A DNA stretch of 35,307 nucleotides, taken from Candidatus Hydrogenedentota bacterium (lineage in GTDB: Bacteria > Hydrogenedentota > Hydrogenedentia > Hydrogenedentales > GCA-2746185). The stretch spans positions 1-35,307 of the forward strand of contig CANKTP010000014.1 of assembly GCA_947486375.1 (NCBI GenBank). The letters are read 5' to 3'. The position numbers and the translations under genes were made by a program. The notes under the pieces were generated by a model. The model did not search any database. It was given only the letters and a program-made list of their open reading frames with translations, and was not told where the DNA came from. Positions 24,190 to 32,036 of the stretch are shown here, piece by piece; the first letter of the stretch is position 1, and each line of letters opens with the position of its first letter.

Positions 24190-25794
24190 ATGTCCGCTAA
24201 TGCACAAACGCCCCTGCGCACCCTCACCGATGAAATCCTCGCCACGGAGGCCGTGCTTCGCGAGGGCGGGGGGCGGAGCGGCTGGGAACGGCAGCGCCGT
24301 CTCGGGCGGCTCCCGGCACGTGAGCGCATTCAGTTGTTACTGGATCCGGGCGCGGCGTTCCTCGAGGTCAATCTCTGGGCGGCCTATGGCATGTACGAGG
24401 AAGTCGGGGGCGTGCCCAGCGCGGGACTTGTCACCGGCATCGGACCGGTATGCGGGCGCGATTGTCTCATCGTCGCGAACGATGCCACCGTCAAGGCCGG
24501 CACGTTCTTTCCGCAGACCTGCAAAAAGATGTTGCGCGCGCAACGCATCGCCTTCGAGTGTTCGTTGCCGCTGCTTTACCTCGTCGATTCCGCCGGCGCC
24601 TATCTCCCGATGCAGGACGAGGTGTTTCCCGACGAGGACGACTTTGGCCGCATCTTCCGGAACAACTCGGTGTTGTCCGCGGCGGGCATCCCGCAATACG
24701 CCGCCATCATGGGCAATTGCATCGCGGGCGGGGCGTATCTGCCGGTGCTCAGCGACAAAATCCTGATGACCGAGGGCAGCGGCCTCTACCTCGCGGGGCC
24801 CGCGCTGGTGAAGGCGGCCATCGGCCAGGAGGCGGACCCGGAGGAGTTGGGCGGCGCGGCCATGCACGCCGAGATCAGCGGCACGGTCGATTTCAGGGAA
24901 CCCAACGACGAGGCCTGCCTCGCGCGGTTGCGCTTGTTGGTCGACCTACTTCCGGAAGCCGCGCCGTACGCCGCGCCCGGAGCGCCCGGCTCCGATCCGC
25001 AATCGCTCTATGACCTCATCGACGTGAACGGGCGAAAAGAGTACGACACGCGCAAGATCATCGACTGCATCATCGACGCGGGGACGTGGCAGGAGTTCAA
25101 GCCCGACTATGGCCAGACCATCGTCTGCGGCTTCGCGCGGTTCGGCGGTCGCCCCGCAGGCATCGTGGCGAACCAACGCCGGCGTTGCCACTCGAAGAGC
25201 GAAGGCCTGCAGATCGGCGGCGTGATTTATCCCGACAGCGCCGACAAGGCGGCACGGTTCATCATGGACTGCAACCAGACCCATGTCCCGATCGTATTCC
25301 TGCAGGACGTGATGGGGTTCATGGTCGGCCGCGACGCCGAACAGTCGGGCATCATCCGCAGCGGCGCTAAACTGGTCAACGCGGTGAGCAATTGCATCGT
25401 GCCGAAGATCACCGTCATTGTGGGCGGGTCCTTCGGCGCGGGCAACTACGCGATGTGCGGCAAGGCCTACGACCCGACGTTCATCTTCGCGTGGCCCAAC
25501 GCCAAGTACGCCGTCATGGGCGCCGAGCAGGCCTCGGGCGTCATCTTCGACATCCACAAGCGGGCCGCCGAGCGCGACGGCCACGGCCTCGACGCGGCGG
25601 AACTCGAGGCGCTCCGCGCGAAGATCCGCGCCGGCTACGTGGAGAAGACGGACATCCGTTACGGTGCGGCGCGCGGCTGGGTGGACGGCATCATCGCGCC
25701 GCACACGACGCGGGACGTGCTCGTCAGCGCCATCCGGCTCGTGGGGCGCGAACGTCCATCGAGGCGGTTCCACTCGGGCGTCTTGCAGGTATAG
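24190..25794 (+). CDS. acyl-CoA carboxylase carboxyltransferase subunit (MCC/PCC beta-like)
   Basis: A 534-residue crotonase-fold carboxyltransferase, closest in look to methylcrotonyl-CoA carboxylase beta: LLDPGAAFLEVNLWAAYGMY, VANDATVKAGTFFPQTCKKM, LYLVDSAGAYLPMQDEVFPD, MGNCIAGGAYLPVLSDKILM, and in the C-half GAKLVNAVSNCIVPKITVIV with GGSFGAGNYAMCGKAY. The oxyanion glycines of both halves are present. These enzymes transfer carboxyl from carboxybiotin to an acyl-CoA. No biotin carboxylase or biotin carrier gene is in this window, so its partner must lie elsewhere. The ATG at 24190 lacks a good ribosome site. Its TAG stop (25792-25794) touches a repeat element. Confidence 0.92.
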   Translation: MSANAQTPLRTLTDEILATEAVLREGGGRSGWERQRRLGRLPARERIQLLLDPGAAFLEVNLWAAYGMYEEVGGVPSAGLVTGIGPVCGRDCLIVANDATVKAGTFFPQTCKKMLRAQRIAFECSLPLLYLVDSAGAYLPMQDEVFPDEDDFGRIFRNNSVLSAAGIPQYAAIMGNCIAGGAYLPVLSDKILMTEGSGLYLAGPALVKAAIGQEADPEELGGAAMHAEISGTVDFREPNDEACLARLRLLVDLLPEAAPYAAPGAPGSDPQSLYDLIDVNGRKEYDTRKIIDCIIDAGTWQEFKPDYGQTIVCGFARFGGRPAGIVANQRRRCHSKSEGLQIGGVIYPDSADKAARFIMDCNQTHVPIVFLQDVMGFMVGRDAEQSGIIRSGAKLVNAVSNCIVPKITVIVGGSFGAGNYAMCGKAYDPTFIFAWPNAKYAVMGAEQASGVIFDIHKRAAERDGHGLDAAELEALRAKIRAGYVEKTDIRYGAARGWVDGIIAPHTTRDVLVSAIRLVGRERPSRRFHSGVLQV

Positions 25795-25922
25795 GAAATT
25801 AGGGACAGTCACCTATTATTCGAATTGTCCGGTTGAGTTGCGTAACGGGGATCGCCCCAGCGCAACTGGAGACCGCGACGGTCCCGTACTCATCGAATAA
25901 TAGGTGACTGTCCCTAATTTCC
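25794..25922. mobile_element. 129-bp non-autonomous element with 30-bp perfect inverted repeats
   Basis: Arms 25794-25823 and 25893-25922 are perfect 30-base inverted repeats with the same sequence as at 16411-16538, separated by 69 bases. The centre differs from that copy and forms its own hairpin (AGTTGCG with CGCAACT, enclosing GGGG/CCCC). It sits between convergent genes: its first base is the last base of the carboxyltransferase stop, and its right arm carries the stop of the DUF4202 gene. The near-identical arms indicate recent or constrained copies. Confidence 0.82.
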
Positions 25923-26513
25923 TGCCAGCGCCTTCGAGACAACCGCACGCAAATCGTCCGGTATCGGCAAGGACAACGCGGCCTGATGCGCCGCTTCCGA
26001 CATCTTCGTCCACGTCTTGCGGATGACGCCGATCAACTTTTCTTCGTCCATGTCGTCGCGCCGCGCAAATTCGCCGAGATGATACTCGATGAACACAAGG
26101 CAGGCGGCGTCCTCCAGTGCCTGGGTCTCCGCGTTTATTCGTAGGTCTTTCTTCTGTAGGAGTTCCTGGACCCGCGCGATGGTCCCGGTATCGTACCCGG
26201 CCTTTACCAGCAACGCGCCCGCCTCGTCCGCGTGAAAACGGTAGAGTCGCGTTCGCCACGCATGGTATCCCGCGCGCGTCATTGGGAATTCGTTTCGCGG
26301 AATCGCCCAACGCCGCAGGTGCTGCGCCCGCACCGCGAGCCGCAACGCCTCCGATGCGCCGGGATGGATTCGGTCCAGCCATGCGCTCATGCGGCGGCCA
26401 TAGATCAGTTCCTTCGCCTGCTCGACGCTTTCGGCCAGTTCCCGGTTCGGGTCTGCCGCGTTGGCTTCGTCGATTAACTCGATCGCCCGTTCGAACTTCG
26501 ATTTGCCGGTCAT
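25914..26513 (-). CDS. DUF4202 family protein
   Basis: A 199-residue protein of the DUF4202 family, recognisable from KFERAIELIDEANAADPNRE, YGRRMSAWLDRIHPGASEAL, VRAQHLRRWAIPRNEFPMTR, AGYHAWRTRLYRFHADEAG, and ALEDAACLVFIEYHLGEFA. The His and Asp residues in these helices (QHLRRW, FHADEAG, LEDA) resemble a HD-like metal site, so a hydrolase role is possible; no activity is established to my knowledge. Its ATG overlaps the stop of the S9 peptidase gene (ATGA), so the two are coupled. The last codons, GGA AAT TAG, lie in the right arm of the 25794-25922 element, giving the ending LAGN. Confidence 0.85.
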   Translation of the reverse strand: MTGKSKFERAIELIDEANAADPNRELAESVEQAKELIYGRRMSAWLDRIHPGASEALRLAVRAQHLRRWAIPRNEFPMTRAGYHAWRTRLYRFHADEAGALLVKAGYDTGTIARVQELLQKKDLRINAETQALEDAACLVFIEYHLGEFARRDDMDEEKLIGVIRKTWTKMSEAAHQAALSLPIPDDLRAVVSKALAGN

Positions 26514-29221
26514 TTTTCCCTCACGAGGCGGAAGCCGCGATAGGCCTCGCCGGCCATCGGCTCGCGCATGCGGCCATCGGCGGGTTGATCGGCGCTGCCG
26601 CCCATCAGCTTCCCGGCGCCGTCCTTGTCGGCGGTCCATTCGGCCGCGTTGCCGCCAAGGTCGAAGACCAGGAGGTCATCTCCCCTGCCCGCATGCATGC
26701 CCACTTCGCGGAGCAAGGGCGCGGCGCCCTCGAGCGCCGCGATGGACGCGACGAGGCGTTTCGCGTCGTCGGGGTTGGGGGCGAATCCGGCCCAGTAGTC
26801 GAGCGTGTTCTCGGCACCTTCGGCGGACTTGTAGAGAATCTTGGATTCGTCCTCGTTCGGGAGGCGATAGGCCGCGCCGATCCGCTCGGAGAGGGCCTTC
26901 GCATACACCGTCGCCTGCTCGAACGAGATTCCATTCGCGGGGAAGTTCTCGGTGCCGGGTTCGACGGCATAGTCCGGCATGAGCGACGCATACTGGGCGC
27001 GGGTGATCTCGAAGCGGCTGATCTCGAGGCCTTCGTAGGCGACGATCTCGGGGACAAGCGCGCCGCTCTCGCGATTGCCATGGAGGCGTCCGTCGCGCGC
27101 GATTGTGCTTATCTTCAGCGCGATGTCCAAGGGCGAGCCTTTCTTCACGGCGGGATTTTTCGGTTGCTCGGACTTGAAGAAATGCCGTGCGAACCAGGCG
27201 AGGTCCTCGTCGACCTTACGCTTCTGGTGTTGATACTTCTGCAAGCCGTGGGGTTCGCCGGGAAATAGAATGAACTTCACGTCGGTCTTGCCGAACTGTT
27301 GCAGGGCGCGAAAATGCGACCAACCCTGGCCGGGCGGCACGGCGCGGTCCTCCGTGCCGAAGTAGATGATCGTGGGCGCGGTGACTTTGTCGAGCCGGAA
27401 GAACGGGGACTTCTCGATGTATCGCTGCGGGTCCTCGAAGGGCGATGCGCCGAGGTAGTAGTTGTCGAACGATGCGCCGAAATCGACATTGCCCCAGTCG
27501 CTGATCCATTCGACGTCCCCGGCGCCCGCGGAGATGGCCTTGTAGCGCGGGTTTCGCGTGACGAGCTCGATCGAGAGGATGGAGCCGTTCGACCAGCCCA
27601 TCGTCGCGAGGCGATCCGGATCGGCGAGGCCCCGCGCAATGAGCGTGTCCACGCCGGCCTCGATGTCGGGTATCTCGAGGTCGTAGTAATTGCCGCCGCC
27701 GATCGAGTCGGACCAATCGAGGCCGTAGTTCGCGCTGCCGTGGTAGTTCACCTCGAGCACGAGGGCGCCTTCCTGCGCGAGCAAGACCTTTGGAGCGCCC
27801 CAGCCCTGGCGCCATTCGTCGGTGTCGGTGCCCATCGGCCCGCCGTGGATCGAGAGGATCAACGGATACTTCGTCCCCTCCTGGTATCCAATCGGGTAAT
27901 AGACAATGCCATCGACGCGATCGCCGCGCGCGCCCACCCAGTCGATTACCTCGGCCTTGGGCTTGGGCTTCTTGTCGTAGTTCGGATTGAGCTTGGTCAG
28001 GATGGTCTCGCCGCGAATCGAGCGGCCCCGAAGATCGGCGGCGACCCACTGCGACGGCACATCCGCCTTCGAGTAGCGATAGACCAGTGTGTCGCGATCC
28101 GGGCCGAGTTCCCAGCCGTACATGTTCGCGACATGATCGCCACCGATTTCTGACATGGACCAACGGTCGCCTTGCTTCGAATAGCGCGCCGGTTTGTATC
28201 GCACTCCATCGGAAAGAAGCGCGATGAACCCGACCCGCGTCGCATGGACGGTTGGGGACCCGAGGCCGCGTGACCATGCGAGGTCAACCTGCGTGAGCGA
28301 CCCGGTGGCGCGATCGCAGTAGTAGACCTGGTTGACGTAGCCCGTGATGTATACCGGATGTTTCGATACCGGCGCGGTGACGTAGAAGCCCTTGCTGTCC
28401 GGCGTCCAGTCGATATCCCGCGCGAGCAAGCGTTTGTCGGCGAAAAGTTGCGTCGACGCGCCGGTGTCGAGGTTCGTGAGGAACGTGAAGGGGAAGGCCT
28501 TGTGATCGAACTCGAAGCTCAGGCTTCGCGCGTGGCGCGTGACTGCCCAGCGGCCGTCCGGCGAGACCCATAACTCCTCCATCCAATCCGTGTTCGAGGT
28601 GACGCGAGTGACCTTCTTCTCGTTGACATCCAGCAGGAACAGGCGCACGGGGGGCTCGTGTTCGGCGTCCTCGACGACGTTGGAGGTGTCCTTGTCTTTC
28701 TTGATCGTCGCCTCGACCAGCGTCGGGTCTTCCTGGGCGATAAACGCGATGGTGTCCTTGTCTTTCCACGCATATCCCGCGATGCCCCGCTGGAGAGAGG
28801 TGACGTGCCACGGTTCGCCGCCATTGGGACGAATCAGCCAGAGCTGGGTCTCGGCGAGGTTGTCCTTCTTCTCGGGGGATTCGGGCAACGGGCGCGTGCT
28901 GATGACGCTGATGAGCTTGCCGTCCGGCGACCACCTTGGCGACGAGTACAGCGACTGCCCGCGCGTCAGTTGGATTTCCTGTTTTCCGTCGAGCGATGTG
29001 AGGAACAGATTGGCAATGCGCTTGCCCTTTTCCTTGTCCATCTGGGACTTGCACCACACAGCCCAACGCCCATCGGGGGCAATCTGGAACCCAACACCGG
29101 TCTCCGCGAGGAGGATGTCGTCGGGGGTCCATTTTGAATCGTCGGCGTGGGCGAAGATGGACAGGGATAGGGCGACTAGACAGGTCACAACTAGACTCGG
29201 AGTGGGGTTTTCGCAGTGCAT
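26510..29221 (-). CDS. exported S9-family prolyl oligopeptidase-type peptidase with C-terminal FGE-sulfatase-like domain
   Basis: A 903-residue protein with a signal peptide (about 1-26, SLSIFAHA). Residues about 27-430 are WD40-like beta-propeller repeats (SPDGKLISV, SPDGRWAV), and 430-680 the alpha/beta hydrolase domain: SIHGGPMGTDTDEWRQGWGA, Ser544 in GWSNGS, Asp in GTEDRAVPPGQ, His in PGEPHGLQKY, so the triad is complete, although the usual GWSNGG has a final Ser. From about residue 690 a formylglycine-generating-enzyme-like segment follows: FEITRAQYASLMPDY, YRLPNEDES, GGNAAEWTAD, RGFRLV. Ribosome site GGGAGG is 6-7 bases before the ATG. Likely a periplasmic peptidase; the added domain is inferred to bind a target or carry a separate role. 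Confidence 0.9.
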   Translation of the reverse strand: MHCENPTPSLVVTCLVALSLSIFAHADDSKWTPDDILLAETGVGFQIAPDGRWAVWCKSQMDKEKGKRIANLFLTSLDGKQEIQLTRGQSLYSSPRWSPDGKLISVISTRPLPESPEKKDNLAETQLWLIRPNGGEPWHVTSLQRGIAGYAWKDKDTIAFIAQEDPTLVEATIKKDKDTSNVVEDAEHEPPVRLFLLDVNEKKVTRVTSNTDWMEELWVSPDGRWAVTRHARSLSFEFDHKAFPFTFLTNLDTGASTQLFADKRLLARDIDWTPDSKGFYVTAPVSKHPVYITGYVNQVYYCDRATGSLTQVDLAWSRGLGSPTVHATRVGFIALLSDGVRYKPARYSKQGDRWSMSEIGGDHVANMYGWELGPDRDTLVYRYSKADVPSQWVAADLRGRSIRGETILTKLNPNYDKKPKPKAEVIDWVGARGDRVDGIVYYPIGYQEGTKYPLILSIHGGPMGTDTDEWRQGWGAPKVLLAQEGALVLEVNYHGSANYGLDWSDSIGGGNYYDLEIPDIEAGVDTLIARGLADPDRLATMGWSNGSILSIELVTRNPRYKAISAGAGDVEWISDWGNVDFGASFDNYYLGASPFEDPQRYIEKSPFFRLDKVTAPTIIYFGTEDRAVPPGQGWSHFRALQQFGKTDVKFILFPGEPHGLQKYQHQKRKVDEDLAWFARHFFKSEQPKNPAVKKGSPLDIALKISTIARDGRLHGNRESGALVPEIVAYEGLEISRFEITRAQYASLMPDYAVEPGTENFPANGISFEQATVYAKALSERIGAAYRLPNEDESKILYKSAEGAENTLDYWAGFAPNPDDAKRLVASIAALEGAAPLLREVGMHAGRGDDLLVFDLGGNAAEWTADKDGAGKLMGGSADQPADGRMREPMAGEAYRGFRLVREK

Positions 29222-29246
29222 GGAAATCCTCCCGTCGGGTTACGGC

Positions 29247-29275
29247 ATTCTATGCGGGACGAGGAGGAAGCGCAA
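29247..29275 (-). promoter_or_regulatory. promoter of the S9 peptidase operon
   Basis: On the minus strand TTGCGC (29275-29270), 17-base spacer, TAGAAT (29252-29247), just upstream of the GGGAGG ribosome site and ATG at 29221. Serves the peptidase and the coupled DUF4202 gene. Confidence 0.5.
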
Positions 29276-29312
29276 GGGGGTATTCACGGAGCATGCGTCA
29301 GTAACGTTGAGA

Positions 29313-29348
29313 ATGGACGATATGGACACGATGGACAATATGGACGGA
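29313..29348 (+). repeat. four perfect tandem 9-bp units ATGGACNNN
   Basis: ATGGACGAT, ATGGACACG, ATGGACAAT and ATGGACGGA follow one another without gaps. The same unit in the opposite orientation, partly degraded, is at 8370-8405. It lies in the gap between the S9 peptidase promoter and the end of the EIIA gene. Confidence 0.75.
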
Positions 29349-29388
29349 CGGGGTGGCGACTCGCGAGCAAATCGGCGAGCGGAAACAC

Positions 29389-29907
29389 TCAGTGCCCCTG
29401 CAAGCGCCGGCGAAACCGCTCGAACCACGAGCCGCTCTCCTCGTCTTGGATGAGGTCATGAAGCGCCTCGGGGTCGGGCGCGGCGACGAGGGACTCGACG
29501 AAGGCGTTGCGGTTGAGGAGGTGGGAGATGCCGGCGAGGGTGCGGACGTGTATGTTGAACTCGCGGCGAGGGGAAATGAGCAGAATGATGAGGCGGGCTG
29601 GGGAACCGTCGAGGCTGTCCCACGGGATGCCCTCGGGCGCGGTGGCGAGGGCGGCGATGCGGCGGTCGATGCGGTCGGAGGCCGCGTGCGGCAAGGCGAT
29701 GCCGTGTTCCATCCCGGTGCTGAGGGAATGTTCGCGGGCGGAGACGATGCCGGTGGCGTGTTCGCGGAACTCGGCGGGGAGGTCGCCTGCGGCAATGAGG
29801 AGGTCGACGAGGGACTCGATGGCGGCGTATTTATCGGGCGCGTCGAGGGAAGTCGCGATGGCCCCCGGGTGAACCAGGTCGCCGAGGAGGATGGCGGCGT
29901 TGGTCAT
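29389..29907 (-). CDS. PTS EIIA type-2 (PtsN-like) domain protein
   Basis: A 172-residue EIIA domain. The phosphorylation site is His74 in MEHGIALPHAASDRI, preceded by the REHSLSTGM helix and followed by the strand LIILLISPRREFNIHVRTLA. Family length is about 150. In nitrogen-PTS systems PtsN regulates K+ transport and sigma54 or stress responses; no HPr, EI or permease gene is nearby, so a regulatory rather than sugar-uptake role is likely. The start is the ATG at 29907, with GGAG 9 bases upstream; an upstream ATG at 29949 adds only low-complexity residues. Codon use matches its neighbours. Confidence 0.88.
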   Translation of the reverse strand: MTNAAILLGDLVHPGAIATSLDAPDKYAAIESLVDLLIAAGDLPAEFREHATGIVSAREHSLSTGMEHGIALPHAASDRIDRRIAALATAPEGIPWDSLDGSPARLIILLISPRREFNIHVRTLAGISHLLNRNAFVESLVAAPDPEALHDLIQDEESGSWFERFRRRLQGH

Positions 29908-30031
29908 GGGCCAGGGCTCCGGGATAGGATCGTGATCGTCATGTGGCACGCGCCCCGGGCAAGATCGCCCCCAAAGGGACGTTGCTTCGCATGTCGCGAT
30001 GATGTGGTGACAATATCAAGAACCTAGGTCA

Positions 30032-31957
30032 CTAATATATCAGTTGAAACTCGGGCAGCATGGCGACGGCCCAGAGCAGGTCCTCGACGCCTTGGGTACC
30101 GGCGCCTGTCGAAAGAATTTCGAGCGCGGCGGTCCGTTCGGCGGCGGTGGGGGGGCGTTGCAGGGCCATTCGATAGACCGTCTCGGTGAGCATCGCCGGG
30201 TCGACGAGGCCGCTTTCGACCAAGGCCGCCGCGCCCTTGCTAAGGAAACCGGCGAGGCGTTCGCCGTTGCTCAACTCGAGCGCCTGGAGGGTCGTATATT
30301 CCGTCTGCCGCCGCGTCACCACCTGTTCGCGGTTGGGCCGGCCGAGGGCTCGCGTGAGCGAGTCCGCGGGAATGCGCCACGCGCGGACGCCGACGCCGGG
30401 CGCGGGGACGTGGTCGTCCGAAATCGCGAATTGGGGTCCCTCCTGCCAGACGCCGGTGACGCGCGAGAGGGCGTCGAGAAATTCTTCCGCGGTCATGCGC
30501 CGGGCGAGCGGACCTTGGAAGGCGTAGGGCGCCTTCGGGTCGATCGGCCCGGCCTCCTCGCTGGCGAGCTGATAGGCCTTCGAGCTCATGATGGTCCAGA
30601 GTAGTTTGCGAAGATCGTATTCGTTGTCGACGAAATCCGCCGCGAGCCAGTCGAGCAAATCGGGGTCCCAAGGGCGACGGCCCATGTCGTCGAGGGGCTC
30701 GACGAGTCCGCGACCCATGAGTTGCGCCCAGACGCGATTGACGATGGTGCGCGCGAAGCGACCGTTCTCGGGGCTGGTCACGATATTCGCGAGGGCCTTC
30801 GTGCGTTCGCCCCGCGAGAGGCCCTCGTCGACGCCGCCGAGTTCGGGCCAGAGGAATTTCGTCATCGACTTTTTACCCGTGGGGACGTCGCAACGGACGA
30901 GTTCGAGCGCGTCGGTCGAGAAGAACGCGGCCATGCCGTAGGAGTCGGTCAGCTTCCAGTTGTCGATGAAACTGTCGTGGCACGAGGCGCACTTGAGGTT
31001 GACGCCGAGGAACACCTGCGAGACGCTTCGCGCCGCCTGTACCGGGGGCAGCTCCGCGGCGGGCACGACGCCGCGCCAGACGATGCCGTCGCTGAATCCG
31101 CGCGAGGACTCGGCGGGATGGATCAACTCCTGGACGAACAGGTCGTAAGGTTTGTTGTAGTAGAGCGCCTCGTAGAGCCAGCCGGTGATCTGTTTGCGCC
31201 CGCCGTCGATGTAACCGGTCCCTTGAAAATCGTTGCGCAGGGCATCGTTCCAAAAGCCGATCCAATGCTCGGCGTAGTCGCGGTCCGAGGCGAGCAATTC
31301 GCGCACCAGCGTCTGCCGCTTGCGCACGCTGTTCCGCTCGATGAATTCCTCCAGTTGCGCCGTCGCCGGCAATAGGCCCGTCGCATCGAGCCAGGCCCGC
31401 CGCGCAAATACGGAATCCGGAATCAGCGCAGGCGCGTCGATGCCCTTGTCCCCGAAGTATCGCGCGATGAAGCGGTCGACCGGGTGGATGGAGCCGTGGA
31501 TGCCCGGCAGGTTGGGGACCTCCGGACGGCGCGGGGCGATTGGGGCTTCCCAGGTGTCGACGGTGGGTTTCGAGAAGTCCCACACAATGCCCTGGTCGAT
31601 CCAGAGGCGGAGGATGTCGATCTGTTCCGGCGTGAGGCGCGGCTCTTTCGGCGGCATGACGAGTTTGTCGTCCAAACCCGAGACCAATTGGATCAAACGG
31701 CTCGACGGGCTATTGCCCTCGACCGCGACTGGGCCGTGATCGGAGCCCTTGAGAAACAGTTCGCGCGTGTCCATCCGCAATCCGCCGCGAGCCAGCCCGC
31801 CGCCGTGGCACTGATAACACCGCGCCGTGAGGATGGGATGGACGTCTTGTTCGAAGGAGATGGCCCGCGCAGGCGCGCCCGGCACGGCTTGTTGCGCGAA
31901 GGCGATCGGCATCGCGAAAGCAATCGCGGTGGCCAGTAACAATCGAATCGGATTCAT
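30032..31957 (-). CDS. planctomycete-type cytochrome protein (PSCyt1-DUF1549-DUF1553)
   Basis: A 641-residue exported protein (signal peptide about 1-21, MPIAFA). The N-terminus has the PSCyt1 haem motif CYQCHG and the following LMPPKEPRLTPEQIDILRLW pattern; the middle is DUF1549 (HPVDRFIARYFGDKGI, FARRAWLDATGLLPATAQLE, DYAEHWIGFWNDAL) with a second CASCH motif, and the C-terminal half is DUF1553 (RTIVNRVWAQLMGRGLVEPL, DLLDWLAADFVDNEYDLRKL, RRMTAEEFLDALSRVTG). This family is a hallmark of Planctomycetota and relatives and is often partnered by a DUF1501 sulfatase-like protein, not present in this window. Likely a periplasmic electron-transfer or polymer-degradation factor. Confidence 0.92.
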   Translation of the reverse strand: MNPIRLLLATAIAFAMPIAFAQQAVPGAPARAISFEQDVHPILTARCYQCHGGGLARGGLRMDTRELFLKGSDHGPVAVEGNSPSSRLIQLVSGLDDKLVMPPKEPRLTPEQIDILRLWIDQGIVWDFSKPTVDTWEAPIAPRRPEVPNLPGIHGSIHPVDRFIARYFGDKGIDAPALIPDSVFARRAWLDATGLLPATAQLEEFIERNSVRKRQTLVRELLASDRDYAEHWIGFWNDALRNDFQGTGYIDGGRKQITGWLYEALYYNKPYDLFVQELIHPAESSRGFSDGIVWRGVVPAAELPPVQAARSVSQVFLGVNLKCASCHDSFIDNWKLTDSYGMAAFFSTDALELVRCDVPTGKKSMTKFLWPELGGVDEGLSRGERTKALANIVTSPENGRFARTIVNRVWAQLMGRGLVEPLDDMGRRPWDPDLLDWLAADFVDNEYDLRKLLWTIMSSKAYQLASEEAGPIDPKAPYAFQGPLARRMTAEEFLDALSRVTGVWQEGPQFAISDDHVPAPGVGVRAWRIPADSLTRALGRPNREQVVTRRQTEYTTLQALELSNGERLAGFLSKGAAALVESGLVDPAMLTETVYRMALQRPPTAAERTAALEILSTGAGTQGVEDLLWAVAMLPEFQLIY

Positions 31958-32036
31958 CGAAAAGCCTACTCCCCATTCTCTTCAATCATGATACCACCGG
32001 TCACCGGGCAGGACAGCGCGGCTGGTTGGCGGGCGC

